Notes: generated from the letters alone by a model not told the origin. DNA of 64,000 nucleotides from Megamerina dolium (GCA_963854835.1 OY978530.1:13905609-13969608), one strand, 5' to 3'. Counted from the stretch's first letter, positions 20,860 to 32,949 are shown. Made by a program: numbers and translations.

Positions 20860-22507
20860 TGGCTCCCAGCTTATTTCGTACAGTGACAGTTTAAAAATTG
20901 CTGCAGTCGTAATTCCTAATATAGCAAAAATTTGAACAAAATATAAATGCCATTTTAGAAAGGAAGGTTTGTTTTTTATTTTCCAAAATTTACTTTTTCA
21001 AAATTTTAGTGTTTGACACTATAAAAAAATAAAATAAGAAAAAAATAGGAAAATTCATGTCACAGCTTATTTCGTACAGTCTCCTTAAGTTCAAACTAAA
21101 AACAAAGTAAGTTGATTTTAATATTTAGTTGACATCCCTTAGCGTTAATGACAGCCTGGAGTCTATTTGGCATTGAATCCACCAATTTTTGAGTGATGTC
21201 TGGTGTGATTTTTTTCCATTCTTCCATCAGTACCTTCTTTAGGTCTTGCTTATTAGAAATCTTGTGTGTTCTTATTTTATTGTCCAAAATAGACCAAAGA
21301 TTTTCAATCACATTCATGTCAGGTGACTGTGGTGGTGGAGACATCAAGTGTGGGCAGTTCCAAATAAGCCAAGATTGCACAATCCCAGATTTATGTTTTG
21401 GGTAATTATCTTGGTAGTACCGAAATTCTTCCCGCAAACCCAGTTTGTCTGCACTTTGAAGTAAATTGTTTTTCAGAATCTCGAGGTACTTCATTTTGTC
21501 CATTGTTTCCTCAATAAAAACCAATTCACCTACTCCGGCTGCTGACATACAGGCCCAAACCATCACGCTACCGCCACCATGCTTCACTGTGGGCTTAAGG
21601 TTCTCCTTGTTTAGCTCGGTATTCGCTTTACGCCAAACATATGACATTCCGTCCGAGCCAAAAATATTAAACTTAGACTCATCCGCGAAAATAACGGTAT
21701 TCCAGAACGCAGGAGTATTAATAATATGCTCTTTGGCGAAGTCAAGTCGGCGTTGTATATTCATTTTCGAAATGAATGGTTTCTTTCGGGCTACTCGACC
21801 GTTCAAGTCATGATTGCGCAGCACACGTCGGACAGTTTCAGCACTGGATGATTTTCCTATTTCACGCTGAACCTCTGCAGCCAACTTCGGAGCGGATAAC
21901 TTTGGATTTTTCTTAATTTTTCGTACAATATAACGCTCGTCTGAAGCGTTGAAAATCTTATTAGGTGCTTCTCTGCCCTTGTTCTCCAACCGATTTTCGC
22001 GAACGAAGCGTTGAATGATGTATTGGACAGTTGAGGCACTTAAATTTGTCATTTCAGCAATTTTTCGCACACTCTGACCTTTCCTAAAATGGTTAATTAC
22101 CAGTCTACGCTGTTCCATCGTTGTACGACGACCCATAACGCTAAATGTTTAATTTACAGCACTTTAACTATTTAAAATAATAATAATAAAAATTGTTATA
22201 ATAGTTAAAAAGGTCCAAAAACTCATACAATTCAATAAAACTTTGTAACTGCGCGGCAGAATGAAACTTACTTACATTGAAGTTTGTGTACGAAATAAGA
22301 TGTGAGCTGAAAATCAGCTGATCAATAGTTTTTCTCTCTTGCATGACAAAAAGAACAATTTTTGGGGTTCCCCGTTTTCTTATTAGGTTTACTAAACACA
22401 TACATAGACATCTACATTCAAAACTTATTGATAAGTTTTTTAGTTTCGATGTTACAGCCATGTACATAAAAATATATACACTGTACGAAATAAGCTGTGA
22501 GCCACTG
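20857..22507 (-). mobile_element. Tc1-like transposon Tc1-1, copy 1 (complete, 1651 bp)
   Basis: Bounded by CAGTGGCTCCCAGCTTATTT at the left and its near inverse at the right, each flanked by TA. The length is exactly that of copies 2 and 3. It carries one transposase gene on the minus strand. Inserted in a (TA)n tract within the block that interrupts BEL-1. Confidence 0.95.
21096..22136 (-). CDS. Tc1-1 transposase, copy 1 (346 codons)
   Basis: Open from the ATG at 22136 to the stop at 21096, the full family length. The N-terminal half has two helix-turn-helix units (KLVINHFRKGQSVRKIAE-like, then KIKKNPKLSAPKLAAEV) joined by a GRP-like hinge that here reads GREAP. The DD34E catalytic domain has FADESKF (first Asp), QDNYPKHK (second Asp, with a Tyr where the other two copies have Asp two residues later) and NVIENLW (Glu, 34 residues after the second Asp). 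All three catalytic acids are kept. Cut-and-paste transposition at TA sites is the family role. Whether the Tyr change matters cannot be told from sequence. Confidence 0.9.
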   Translation of the reverse strand: MGRRTTMEQRRLVINHFRKGQSVRKIAEMTNLSASTVQYIIQRFVRENRLENKGREAPNKIFNASDERYIVRKIKKNPKLSAPKLAAEVQREIGKSSSAETVRRVLRNHDLNGRVARKKPFISKMNIQRRLDFAKEHIINTPAFWNTVIFADESKFNIFGSDGMSYVWRKANTELNKENLKPTVKHGGGSVMVWACMSAAGVGELVFIEETMDKMKYLEILKNNLLQSADKLGLREEFRYYQDNYPKHKSGIVQSWLIWNCPHLMSPPPQSPDMNVIENLWSILDNKIRTHKISNKQDLKKVLMEEWKKITPDITQKLVDSMPNRLQAVINAKGCQLNIKINLLCF

Positions 22508-22794
22508 TATATATTAATATAGTTTACAAATATGTATCCAGATTCTAATTAAATGTCAATCTCAGAATGAAATATATATAAATGTAGAGTTACTATAGTT
22601 ACAATTTCCGCTGTATCTTTCTGATAAGTTCCCACGCTGACATCAGTCCTGGTGCCGCCGAAGGAACAGCCTAAATCGGAAATTGGAAAGAGGTGTACAA
22701 TGGATTAATTGCCAATTGGCTCTTTTGTCACAATATAAATTTTAAACTATACTATGTATGTCCGTTGTTGTTATTATTTGTTTTACAATTAGTC
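22508..22794. other. Unassigned interval
   Basis: 287 bp right of Tc1-1 copy 1. No frame or repeat recognised. Confidence 0.4.
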
Positions 22795-23515
22795 TTTGTA
22801 TAAATTTTGCTTTTTTCAATTATTCATTTTTAATTCGCCCATACTTATTTCTTTCTGTTCTCTTTGTTCTTTTTCTTCTCCGCACCTTCACTTTCACTTC
22901 GTCTACGTTTACTTCTTTTCCGTCTGTTTCCTTTTCAATTATTCATCTTTAATTCGTATTTGTTTATCAATTTGTCGTTCTTTTTTCTTTTTCGCTTAAT
23001 CATCTTTAATTCGTCTTGGTATATCAATTTTTCGTTCTTTTTTCTTTTTTCAATTATTCCTTTTTAATTCGTCCATACTTATTTCTTTTTGATCTTTTTC
23101 TTCTCCACACCTTCACTTTCACCTCGCCTTCGTTTACTTCTTTTTCTTCTCATTCTTTTTCGTTTTCTTTTTCAATTATTCATATTTAATTCTTCTTTGT
23201 TCTTTTTCACTTAATCATCTTTAATTCGTCTTTGTTTATCAATTTTTCGTTTTTTATTTCTTTTTTCAATTATTCGTTTTTAATTCGTCCATACTTATTT
23301 CTTTTTGTTCTTTTTCTTCTCCACCCCTTCACTTTCACCTCGTCTTTGTTTAGTTCTTTTTCGTCTTTTTCTTTTTTTTCAATTATTCATCTTTAATTCG
23401 TCTTTGTTCTTTTTCTTTTTCACTTAATCATCTTTAATTCGTCTTTGTTTATCAATTTGTAGTTCTTTTTTTTTCTTTTTCATTTGATCATCTTTAATTT
23501 GTCTTTGTTTTGTTT
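22795..23515. repeat. Degenerate pyrimidine-rich minisatellite
   Basis: Three and a half imperfect units with periods of about 234 and 215 bp. The block CCATACTTATTTCTTT...CACCTTCACTTTCAC recurs at about 22839, 23073 and 23288, and a TTCATCTTTAATTCGTCTTT block recurs between them. The strand is strongly T/C-biased. No coding potential. Confidence 0.8.
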
Positions 23516-23881
23516 TATTCGATTCACTCGATCGAACCAACATCAGATTATGTATATATATGTAGGTAAGCGCCAAAAAACTTATAACTGCAACAGTAAT
23601 ATTTGAATTTCGTTTAATTTTGCTTAACCCCACCCCATGTATTTTTAAAAACCTCTCAAATATTCATTCATTGGTGTAGTTACAATTTCTTCAAGTTTTT
23701 CTTTCCTTTTCCCATCATGTCTTAAAACTTCTATACGTAGTACAACAACAGAGGAAAATTTTTAAAATTGTATAAACAATAACGTGCGCTTATTTCATAT
23801 AGAGCAAAATAATAATAATAATAATGAAATATAGAAAAGGAAATGAATAATAGTAATAATAACAATAATAATATGTATTAA

Positions 23882-24142
23882 TATAGGGTGTCCTTTTTAC
23901 AATGATAGAGTTTAGATAGCTGTCAGAGTTCGATAGCCATTTGTATATAATATCGTTTGCAATTTTCATCACGGAAGAATATTAAGAATGGCATCAAATA
24001 GAATATGAATAGAATAGAATATGAAAATATGAAATCAAAGTTTCAAAAAAAATAATTCATTTTGGATATTAGCTTCTTTTGTACAGTTCTCATCCATTTG
24101 AAGAACAAACAAAAAAAAAAAAAAAAAAAAACACCCTATATA
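23882..24142. mobile_element. Possible small MITE
   Basis: ATATAGGGTGT at 23881-23891 and ACACCCTATAT at 24130-24140 form short inverted ends about 260 bp apart, each next to TA. The interior has no coding sequence and includes a 20-base A run. The inverted ends are only about 11 bp, so chance is possible. Confidence 0.4.
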
Positions 24143-25660
24143 AATTGACGCTGGTTCCTCGACTGGTGGCGTGCTGGTTGTGATGATGATTTTGAGGGTG
24201 CTGATGGTGCTGCTGCTGTAAATGTGCTCACTGTAGACGACTGCGAATTCTGCCCACTAATCAAGCGAAGTGCTTACATGCATGCTTTTGTTGTCTTCAC
24301 TTTCTATTAATTCCCGCTGATTTTAGATGTGGTATTGATTTGCGAGAAGACTTGAGGTAGTCTTTTATTTCTTTCAATAGGCGAAAGGTTTTTACAATTA
24401 ACCGTGATTGTAGTTAATGGTCGTTATTTTCTTTTCATTTATAGAAATTATTATCCGTGCTGTTTCACAGTACACTTTTGAGTTACGCGTTTAAGAAATT
24501 ATTGGAAATAAATCGAAATATTCTCCCAAGTTCCGCAAAAAGCGGGCCACTCACGAAAAATCTTCTGAGCGAAGAAAAAAATTGTATTTTATCCGTAAGC
24601 AATGTACGTGGATGATGATTGCTCGTCCGCTCACGTCAACAGTCTTCAGCCAAAAGGAAAGCATCTATACGTGCGGTACCTCAGCAACCACAATTTTCTG
24701 CCTACTCCCGCCATTTATCCACTGCTGCCAACCATCTACTACTCCCGACCACAATTTCTCTCATTTCCTTCTCTCTCTCTTTCTCACTCATTCATTTCTG
24801 GGGCCATAACGCAACCATTTATATCTGAATAATACCTTTTGAATAATAAGCTTCTTTTTACATAGCGGAATTAGAGGATACGAACTTGTAACAATTTAAT
24901 GTTGACAAACAGCAGATACGGCTAAAGTTACTATGTTTTGTCAATTATTAGCGATTAACGTATATTCACGGATTAACATTGATCGTGTGATACCTCCGCA
25001 AGGAACGAGGTTATAGAAAGCTAAGGAATCGTAGTACGGAACAACAAATGCAAGTGACGCGATTCTGTGTTATACGCGCCTACGCCATATCGTTCTCGGA
25101 GCAGCACACGTCAATACTTTACCAGAGGGGATCAAACAAGAAGATTTCTCCGTGGATATGTTTTCGATTGCAATTCCAATTAAAATGAGGGTAGTGGGTA
25201 ATGATAGTAACCGCCTTCAAAGTCTTGTAATCCATAAGAATGAAGCTGAAGCAATGGAATTGGTATTTTCTTATCCATACCAGTTTTGAAAGGAGAAAAA
25301 AGAAAAAAAGAACCATTTATACATATTCACGAGTTTACATCGACATGCATATTTTTCAACTTTCAACAAAACATGATGAATGCCAAAAACCAGGTGGCAA
25401 CGATTGGCAGAGGAACGAACACGATGACCGCCATGTCGGAAATTATCGATGTGAGATGGGAGAGAGTGAGATCGAGAGAGAAGGAGAAAGAACGACCGGA
25501 ACCACGGCAACATTTGCATCGGGCGGTGTTCACGACCATTAATTTATGTCCCCCACGGTTGATTTCATGCGTTAATGCGTTCGAACTCTCTGTGTCTCTG
25601 TTAATGACAAAAACATTGTTCCCTCACAAGTTGGAGGCACATTTGATTCCAAGGTTGGTT
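24143..25660. other. Unassigned interval within the BEL-1 interruption
   Basis: About 1.5 kb with no recognised element. It contains a GATGATGATTTTGAGGGTGC trinucleotide-rich stretch (24180-24220), a pyrimidine-rich run (24760-24800) and short frames on several strands with no family resemblance. It could be an older insertion whose ends have decayed. Frames at 25240-25650 look like read-through, not genes. Confidence 0.4.
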
Positions 25661-25667
25661 CGAAATC

Positions 25668-26745
25668 TTATCTTGCAACGTAGTGGCAGAAACGTCAGTT
25701 GATGCATTACTCAAACGATTCTGGGAAATAGAAGAATTCTCTTCTCTTCCAACAAAACTCTCCGAGGAAGAAAAACAGTGCGAAGATCATTTCGTCAATA
25801 ATGTTACAGTCAATTCTGATGGTCGACTAAAGGTTCGACTTCCGTTTAAACATTTTCCGAACTGCTTAGGCAATTCTTCCGAAAATTCACGTCAACGCTT
25901 TCTGGCCCTCGAAAAACGTTTAAGCCATGACAAGCCTTTGAAACAAATGTACATCGATTTCATGGACGAATGCCAATCACTTGGACACATGTCATTGCGA
26001 GATTTTGTAAATTCTGACATTTCTCATTATTTTCTACCGCATCATTGTGTTATTAGACCACAAAGCATAACAACAAAACTTCGCGTAGTTTTCGATGCAT
26101 CTGCTCGCACAACTTCGAATCGTTCACTAAATGACATACTCATGGTAGGACCAACCATTCAACAGGATCTAATGATTTCTCTTCTATCATTTAGATTAAA
26201 TCGCTATTTATTAACAGCGGACATTTCAAAAATGTACAGACAGTTTCTCGTTGATGAGCATGACCGACAATACCAGCTCATTCTATGGGGGAAAAATGTA
26301 AACGATCCGTTGCAAGTGCTTCAATTGAACACCGTGCCGTACGGCATGTCAGCTGCTCCATTTCTTGCAATAAGATGTTTGTTTCATATAGCAGAACTTT
26401 TACGTTATGTGCGTCAATTTTGCAAGAGGACTTTTACGTGGATGACCTGCTGACTGGAGCTGAAAGTCTAGAGGAGCTTCAAAGGAAGAGAAACGAAATT
26501 ACTGGCATATTAGCATGCGCAGGTCTTCAATTAACAAAATGGAACTCGAATTGTACACAATTTTCGATAATAGCGCAGATGAAATTCCAATTAAAACTAA
26601 TGAAGAGGAAATCACAAAAACTCTTGGAATGGCTATCGTTGCCAGAATTTTAGATTTGTTAGGCCTCCTCAGTCCAATCACGATTCGATTCAAAATTTTG
26701 CTCCAGGAAATGTGGATTCAAAAAGTAACATGAGATGCACCACTT
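25668..26745 (+). pseudogene. BEL-1 reverse transcriptase, frameshifted
   Basis: BEL homology resumes with AETSVDALLKRFWEIEEF, the usual start of the RT region. It continues through KLRVVFDASARTTSNRSLND, LTADISKMYRQF (first catalytic Asp, about 26220) and LNTVPYGMSAAPFLAIR. Near 26400-26440 a small change shifts the frame, and the catalytic FYVDDLLTGAESLEEL follows in the next frame (about 26430-26470) with both Asp residues. Thumb motifs such as LDLLGLLSPITIRFKILLQEMW come next at 26650-26715 after further shifts. Confidence 0.8.
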
Positions 26746-27374
26746 TCAGGTAATTTGCACAATATGTGGACTCGTATTAAAGACGATTTAACCGTAGTCA
26801 ACAGCATCGAAATTCCGAGATATGTGTATACTTCGACCGCAGACGAAAATGAAATTCATGAGTTTGCAGATGCATCTGAGCGTGCATATGGATGCTGCAT
26901 CTACATAAGTAGACGTTACGAAAAAAGCTACAAATCTATTCTGTTAATAGCAAAATCTAAATTGGCCCCTATTAAAGCTCAAACAGAACATTGAGAAAAT
27001 TTGAACACAAGGTCAAGTGTGTGAAAACCATTTATTTTTGGACTGATTCCAAAGTCGTTTTTCAGTGGCTGAAAACACATTCTTCGACCCTCAATTGTTT
27101 CGTAGCCAACCGTGTCGCTGAGTTGCAGGAAACCACTAGAGGTATTCATTGGAACCACGTTCCTTCTCAACAGAATCCAGCGAATATCTTGTCGCGAGGA
27201 TGCAGTGCATCTGAACTGCCTAAAGAAATATTAAATATGGGATCTATAATCGTCTACTTTATCGAGCGCAAATCATCGTATTTTCAAATCATTCATATCA
27301 TTACGTGTATATTTCGTATATTTAATGAAATCTCAGTGCATCAGACATCATTCAAATTGGGCCCAAAGAATTAG
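26746..27374 (+). pseudogene. BEL-1 RNase H, frameshifted
   Basis: HEFADASERAYGCCIYISR carries the first RNase H Asp (about 26860-26910), followed by AKSKLAPIKAQTEH. A shift near 26990 gives TIYFWTDSKVVFQWL (Asp motif, 27030) and FVANRVAELQETTRGIHWNHVPSQQNPANILSRGC (27100-27205). All motifs are present but split between two frames; a segment containing the Glu helix is deleted at about 26985. Confidence 0.75.
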
Positions 27375-27439
27375 ATAAAAGCTTTTTGAGAATCATCGCT
27401 GCAATTTAACAATTATACTATGCTGATGAAATTAACTCT

Positions 27440-28738
27440 TTGCAAAAGGGAAAATTCATTAAGCCAAATCTTCAAAATTTACCATTTTTAGATGAAGTAA
27501 AATTTGACAATGCTGTCATCGATATATTGAGAGTCTGTGGACGCTTGTGTAACATCGAATTTTCATACGAAACGAAGTATCCAGCTTTTTTGCCAAAAGA
27601 ACATCGCTTCACACATTTATACATCCAACACCTTCATCGTAAGCACCTTCATGCGGGTCCAAAAATTCTAATCGGTTTGTTGCGTCAAAGATTGTGGGTG
27701 ATCAACGCCAGAGAAATTGTTCATCAAGTTGTGCGAAAGTGAGTCCATTGCTTTCATTACAAACCACGACTATTAAGGAACTTGCCCGTTGATCGAGTGC
27801 AGGTGCAACGACCATTTTTCACATGCGGCGTGGACTTCTGATGTCCCTCCTTTACTTCATACCGTATTCGTGGTAAACCTCCATACATGACATACTTTGC
27901 CATATTCGAATGTTTTGCATCAAAGGCAATACATGCGGAATTAGTATCGAATTTATCTACTAATGCTTTTTTATTATCCTTAGAGCGGTTTGTAGCACGC
28001 CGCGGCATACCACAACGCATTTATTATGACAATGCTACCAGCTTTGTCGGAGCACAATCAAGACTCAAGGAATTACAATAAAAACACTTTAACAGCCGTG
28101 CAATTGATGACGTTATAACTTTCAGCAGCAACATTGGATGCGAATTCAAATTTATTCCACCTCGAGCTACTCATTTCGGTGGCTTATGGGAGGCAGCTGT
28201 TAAATCAACAAAAATGCTGCTTCTTAGAAATATCGCTCATGCCAATCTAACATACGAAGAGTTTCAAACAGTGTTGACAGAAGTGGAAGCAATTTGAACT
28301 CCCGTTCCATAGAGCCAATTTCCAAAGATCCTAACGACGGCTAAGCTCTTACTCCTGCGCATTTGCTAATCGGCTCATCACTTATGGCATTACCCAATGA
28401 ACGTGTCGACTACAGCAATTCAGTAACATGTTCACATTTAACGGAGTGGCAGCGTATTACATTTGTAAAGATACAATTTTGGCAGTAATGGGTTTGTGAT
28501 TACGCACTCAATCTACAACAACGTGCAAAATGGTGTAAACCAGAAGCAAATATAAAACCAAGACGAATGGTTATCATTCATGAAGATAACATTCCTCCTC
28601 AGCAATGGCTTCTTGATCGAATAACTAATGTGATTCCTGACGCTGACGGCAAAGTTCGTGTAGTCGACTTACAGACAGCTATCATTCGACGCACTATACA
28701 TAAAGTGGCTCCGTTACCCTATGATGAAGACAATTGAA
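27440..28738 (+). pseudogene. BEL-1 integrase, frameshifted
   Basis: In order: a zinc-binding region with HLHRKHLHAGPKILIGLLRQRLW (27630-27700) and the C-x2-C partner partly changed; the core with TCGVDF for the first Asp near 27830, followed by a stop; YYDNATSFVGAQSRLKEL for the second Asp (28025-28075); FGGLWEAAVKSTK for the Glu (about 28175-28215); and the C-terminal LTPAHLLIGSS and ERVDYSN motifs. It ends near 28738 with VAPLPYDEDN, just before the polypurine tract. Several stops interrupt it. Confidence 0.75.
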
Positions 28739-28750
28739 AGATGGATCTTT

Positions 28751-28763
28751 CAATGGGGGGGAC
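28751..28763 (+). other. BEL-1 polypurine tract
   Basis: The purine-rich run AATGGGGGGGA lies immediately upstream of the 3' LTR, the expected site for plus-strand DNA priming. Confidence 0.75.
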
Positions 28764-28765
28764 TA

Positions 28766-29062
28766 TGTCGGGTCACTTCACCAAAGTATACATATTTATC
28801 ATATACACAAACCTATACATGTATAAATGTATATACACAATTAGTTAAGCGAATTCAATTTTGTAACACGAGTTAAATAACGTTACTTCAAGAAAATTTA
28901 ATACTTTGTACATACTAAAATAAGTAACTCTCTTCTTAATAAATGTAATAGAAAATAAGTCAGTCGCTTATGGCAACAGAATTAAAAGCATCGTCATATT
29001 AAAATTCGAAGCATTTCTTTTTGTTTTTTTTTTGTTTTTGTTGTTATTTTTATTCGTCAACA
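28766..29062 (+). repeat. BEL-1 3' LTR
   Basis: 297 bp, TGTCGGG...GTCAACA, matching the 5' LTR at 12210-12506 with about a dozen substitutions and a few indels by eye. Confidence 0.9.
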
Positions 29063-31428
29063 ATTAAAAAGTTATCTGAAAATGCTAGACATACGTGATA
29101 TTTATAGCGTCTTCCAAACACAAATAGAAATATATAGCAATACGGATAGTTCAAGTAGGCCACCACTTCCTAGAATTAACCCCAGCAAGAAGCTAAGTGA
29201 AATAATAGACTGTGTAAACAGCGATATACTGGCAGTTGAAGTGAGTAGCGTAACAAACTGCACTGATCTACATAATCTGGTTTATGCTGCAGCGGCCACA
29301 GTTGCAACCAAATGTGGTTTCCGGTTAAGGTACCAACAGAATGGAGCGCGAAGAAAGAGAGTCAATATGGTTCTCATGAGAATTGATAAAAAGATAAAAC
29401 TGCTGAGAGCTGAGATGGAACGGCTAAATGTATACTTTAGCGGAGGGTGTGGCAGACGGCTTAAAAATAAATGCAGAAGAATTCTGAGAATGCATAATAG
29501 GCATTCAAGGTACGAAATGAACCATAACGATATCCTCCTTACCAGAGACACAGTAAGACAAAAGCTCTCTGTACAAATAATGAAACAGCGCAAGTATAAG
29601 CTCTCCAATAGAATAAAACAAAATAATAAAATCTTCTGCACAAATGAAAAAGAATTTTACAGAAGTATCAGTAATGGTGAAAATGACGAGAACGATAATG
29701 TACCTAATATGGAAAATGTCACGCGGTACTGGGCAGAGCTATGGGAACAACCGAAAACTCATAATGGCAGTGCTAGATGGATATGGGATGAAGAAAGGCG
29801 CTGCATATGGATTCCTGTGATGAGCGAAGAAAACCTGACACTGGAACAACTTAAAGCTATTTTAAGTAAAATACATAACTGGCACCTGGACCAGATCAAA
29901 TTCAAAACTACTGGTACAAACGCTTCACTGCTATGCATCAGAAACTCACTGGTTTAATAAATGAAGTCATAAGCGAACCAGAAGAGTTCCCATCGAAATT
30001 GATAGTGGGCATTACATACTTATTGCCAAAACAGGGTTGCTTCCAAGGGGACCCAGCCAACGCTCGACCAATAACAATAACTGTCTCACCACTATATATA
30101 AAATGGTCACTGCATGTATGAATGTATTGATTTATGATCACCTACAGCAAAACAACATTCTGTGTGAGAAACAAAAAGGCTGCGTGAAAAAATCAAAGGG
30201 ATGTAAGGAACAATTAAGGGTAGATCAAATAATATTACAACAAGCTAACAAAAAGAAAAGAAACCTCTACGTTACTTACATGGACTACCAAAAAGCATTT
30301 GATAGTGTCCCACATAGCTGGATAGTGAAGACCCTTGAATTATATAAAATACACAGCAAAATTATTGGTTTCATTAATGAGGCGATGAAACGCTGGAAAA
30401 CAAAACTTGTTATAAACGACAGAAACGGGCCACTAAGTAGTAGAGAAGTTGGCATCCGAAGGGGTATGTTTCAGGGTGACTGTTTGTCACCTCTGCTTTT
30501 TTGTTTAGCTCTAAATCCACTGAGCAGCCTTTTGTATGGTACCGAATACGGTTTCAAACTACGTGCAACCGGTGATACAAAATTGGTCAGCCACTTATAT
30601 ATGGATGATCTTAAAATTTATGCAGCGAAAAAAAAACAAATGGAACATTTAATGCTTCAAACATCCCGTTTTAGTAATGATATTAATATGAACTTTGGGC
30701 TTAATAAATGTAAGATGCCAACAATTATTAAAGGAAAGATCAACACAGCCGAGGGTGAAAATCTTGTAGAGATTGGTAGAATTGATAGCATGGAACAGAA
30801 TTGGTATTGCCCAGAACCGAAGAACAGATAGAAGAAATGTAAAAATTGCACTAACCAGAGACTTCGAATCGAGGTTACACAAGATAGTAAAGTCAAACCT
30901 TTCTGGGAAGAATCTAGTTACAGCAATTAAAACGTACGCAATACCATCATTGTGCTATAGCTTTGACATAGTCAAATGGACAAAAACAGAGCTAAGCGAC
31001 ATGTAGCTCACGATAAGAACAACTTTGATAAAGTATAATTTCCACAATCCAAAATCGTGCATAGAGAGAATGGTTAGCCCAGGAAAGTGAGAGGACGTGG
31101 GCTTATCGACATGTTAACACTGCATGACCACCAGATAGCTAACCTTAAAAAGTATTTCTTGGAAAACGCAGGTAACTCAACCTTAATTAGGGTGGCAAGT
31201 AGAGCGATGATAACTACACTCCACTTAATTTGAAGGGTGAATTTATTCCACAATCATTATCCGTAGATCAACGTAGGCAAAACTGGTCGATTAAACCAAT
31301 ACATGATCAGCACTACAGAAATCTGAATAGTGAAGGTTGTCTACGCCAGAAAATTACGTCGCGCGCACTGTCTGGTGGATTTGGTGCCACCTTTATAGAA
31401 GGCGAATGCAACTCTGACTTGATCAGTC
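29063..31428 (+). pseudogene. R4/Dong-like LINE reverse transcriptase, second part
   Basis: This continues the frame of 11590-12209. Open to 29957, it covers a helical region (VYAAAATVATKCG; FCTNEKEFYRSI) leading to the RT. After a shift, the next frames carry IVGITYLLPKQ with a degenerate RPITIT motif, EQLRVDQII, YVTYMDYQKAFDSVPHSW (first catalytic Asp, about 30280), GIRRGMFQGDCLSPLLFCLAL, and SHLYMDDLKIYAAK with the catalytic Asp pair (about 30595-30635). The C-terminal region NLVTAIKTYAIPSLCYSFDIVKWT follows in yet another frame. A KPIHDQHYR motif at about 31290 precedes the interruption. All RT core motifs are present, but at least three frame changes disable it. Confidence 0.75.
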
Positions 31429-31722
31429 AGCAGTCGGTTCATTTGTTCTTGTTCTTCTTTTTTTCTTACTTATATTTTTCCCGACACAAACAATGCGCGC
31501 GTTTTTTAATTTTATACATACAGTGGCTCACAGCTTATTTCGTACAGTGTATATATTTTTATGTACATGGCTGTAACATCGAAACTAAAAAACTTATCAA
31601 TAAGTTTTGAATGTAGATGTCTATGTATGTGTTTAGTAAACCTAATAAGAAAACGGGGAACCCCAAAAATTGTTCTTTTTGTCATGCAAGAGAGAAAAAC
31701 TATTGATCAGCTGATTTTCAGC

Positions 31723-31741
31723 TCACATCTTATTTCGTACA
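31723..31741 (+). promoter_or_regulatory. Tc1-1 inner transposase-binding-like repeat, left
   Basis: TCACATCTTATTTCGTACA repeats the core of the terminal repeat about 200 bp inside the left end. In Tc1 elements with IR/DR ends such inner repeats bind the transposase. Inferred from repetition and position. Confidence 0.65.
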
Positions 31742-31891
31742 CAAACTTCAATGTAAGTAAGTTTCATTCTGCCGCGCAGTTACAAAGTTTTATTGAATTG
31801 TATGAGTTTTTGGACCTTTTTAACTATTATAACAATTTTTATTATTATTATTTTAAATAGTTAAAGTGCTGTAAATTAAACATTTAGCGTT

Positions 31892-32932
31892 ATGGGTCGT
31901 CGTACAACGATGGAACAGCGTAAACTGGTAATTAACCATTTTAGGAAAGGTCAGAGTGTGCGAAAAATTGCTGAAATGACAAATTTAAGTGCCTCAACTG
32001 TCCAATACATCATTCAACGCTTCGTTCGCGAAAATCGGTTGGAGAACAAGGGCAGAGAAGCACCTAATAAGATTTTCAACGCTTCAGACGAGCGTTATAT
32101 TGTACGAAAAATTAAGAAAAATCCAAAGTTATCCGCTCCGAAGTTGGCTGCAGAGGTTCAGCGTGAAATAGGAAAATCATCCAGTGCTGAAACTGTCCGA
32201 CGTGTGCTGCGCAATCATGACTTGAACGGTCGAGTAGCCCGAAAGAAACCATTCATTTCGAAAATGAATATACAACGCCGACTTGACTTCGCCAAAGAGC
32301 ATATTATTAATACTCCTGCGTTCTGGAATACCGTTATTTTCGCGGATGAGTCTAAGTTTAATATTTTTGGCTCGGACGGAATGTCATATGTTTGGCGTAA
32401 AGCGAATACCGAGCTAAACAAGGAGAACCTTAAGCCCACAGTGAAGCATGGTGGCGGTAGCGTGATGGTTTGGGCCTGTATGTCAGCAGCCGGAGTAGGT
32501 GAATTGGTTTTTATTGAGGAAACAATGGACAAAATGAAGTACCTCGAGATTCTGAAAAACAATTTACTTCAAAGTGCAGACAAACTGGGTTTGCGGGAAG
32601 AATTTCGGTACTACCAAGATAATGACCCAAAACATAAATCTGGGATTGTGCAATCTTGGCTTATTTGGAACTGCCCACACTTGATGTCTCCACCACCACA
32701 GTCACCTGACATGAATGTGATTGAAAATCTTTGGTCTATTTTGGACAATAAAATAAGAACACACAAGATTTCTAATAAGCAAGACCTAAAGAAGGTACTG
32801 ATGGAAGAATGGAAAAAAATCACACCAGACATCACTCAAAAATTGGTGGATTCAATGCCAAATAGACTCCAGGCTGTCATTAACGCTAAGGGATGTCAAC
32901 TAAATATTAAAATCAACTTACTTTGTTTTTAG
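31892..32932 (+). CDS. Tc1-1 transposase, copy 2 (346 codons, intact)
   Basis: Uninterrupted from the ATG at 31892 to the stop at 32932, the normal length for a Tc1 transposase. Domains: the first HTH (residues about 5-50, with QSVRKIAEMTNLSASTVQYI); a second HTH-like unit (about 70-115); a linker GRVARKKPF; and the DD34E catalytic core with FADESKF, QDNDPKHK and NVIENLW (34 residues between the second Asp and the Glu). KHGGGSVMVWACMSAAGVG is the conserved glycine-rich strand. The start is supported by all three copies sharing the ATG and by the HTH beginning within ten residues. It is the best candidate in the window for a functional enzyme. Confidence 0.93.
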   Translation: MGRRTTMEQRKLVINHFRKGQSVRKIAEMTNLSASTVQYIIQRFVRENRLENKGREAPNKIFNASDERYIVRKIKKNPKLSAPKLAAEVQREIGKSSSAETVRRVLRNHDLNGRVARKKPFISKMNIQRRLDFAKEHIINTPAFWNTVIFADESKFNIFGSDGMSYVWRKANTELNKENLKPTVKHGGGSVMVWACMSAAGVGELVFIEETMDKMKYLEILKNNLLQSADKLGLREEFRYYQDNDPKHKSGIVQSWLIWNCPHLMSPPPQSPDMNVIENLWSILDNKIRTHKISNKQDLKKVLMEEWKKITPDITQKLVDSMPNRLQAVINAKGCQLNIKINLLCF

Positions 32933-32949
32933 TTTGAACTTAAAGAGAC

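Noticed and set aside
24582..24832. Three overlapping short frames in a pyrimidine-rich stretch
   Set aside because: Overlapping frames in biased sequence, no homology and no start context; treated as noncoding.
31561..31860. 99-codon open frame upstream of the Tc1-1 transposase, present in all three copies (also 22467-22168 and 55659-55958)
   Set aside because: It overlaps the terminal and inner repeats and is conserved only because the three copies are nearly identical. It has no domain, and Tc1 elements carry one gene.
32215..32562. 115-codon antisense frame inside Tc1-1 transposase
   Set aside because: Shadow of the sense gene, shared by all copies; no independent signal.
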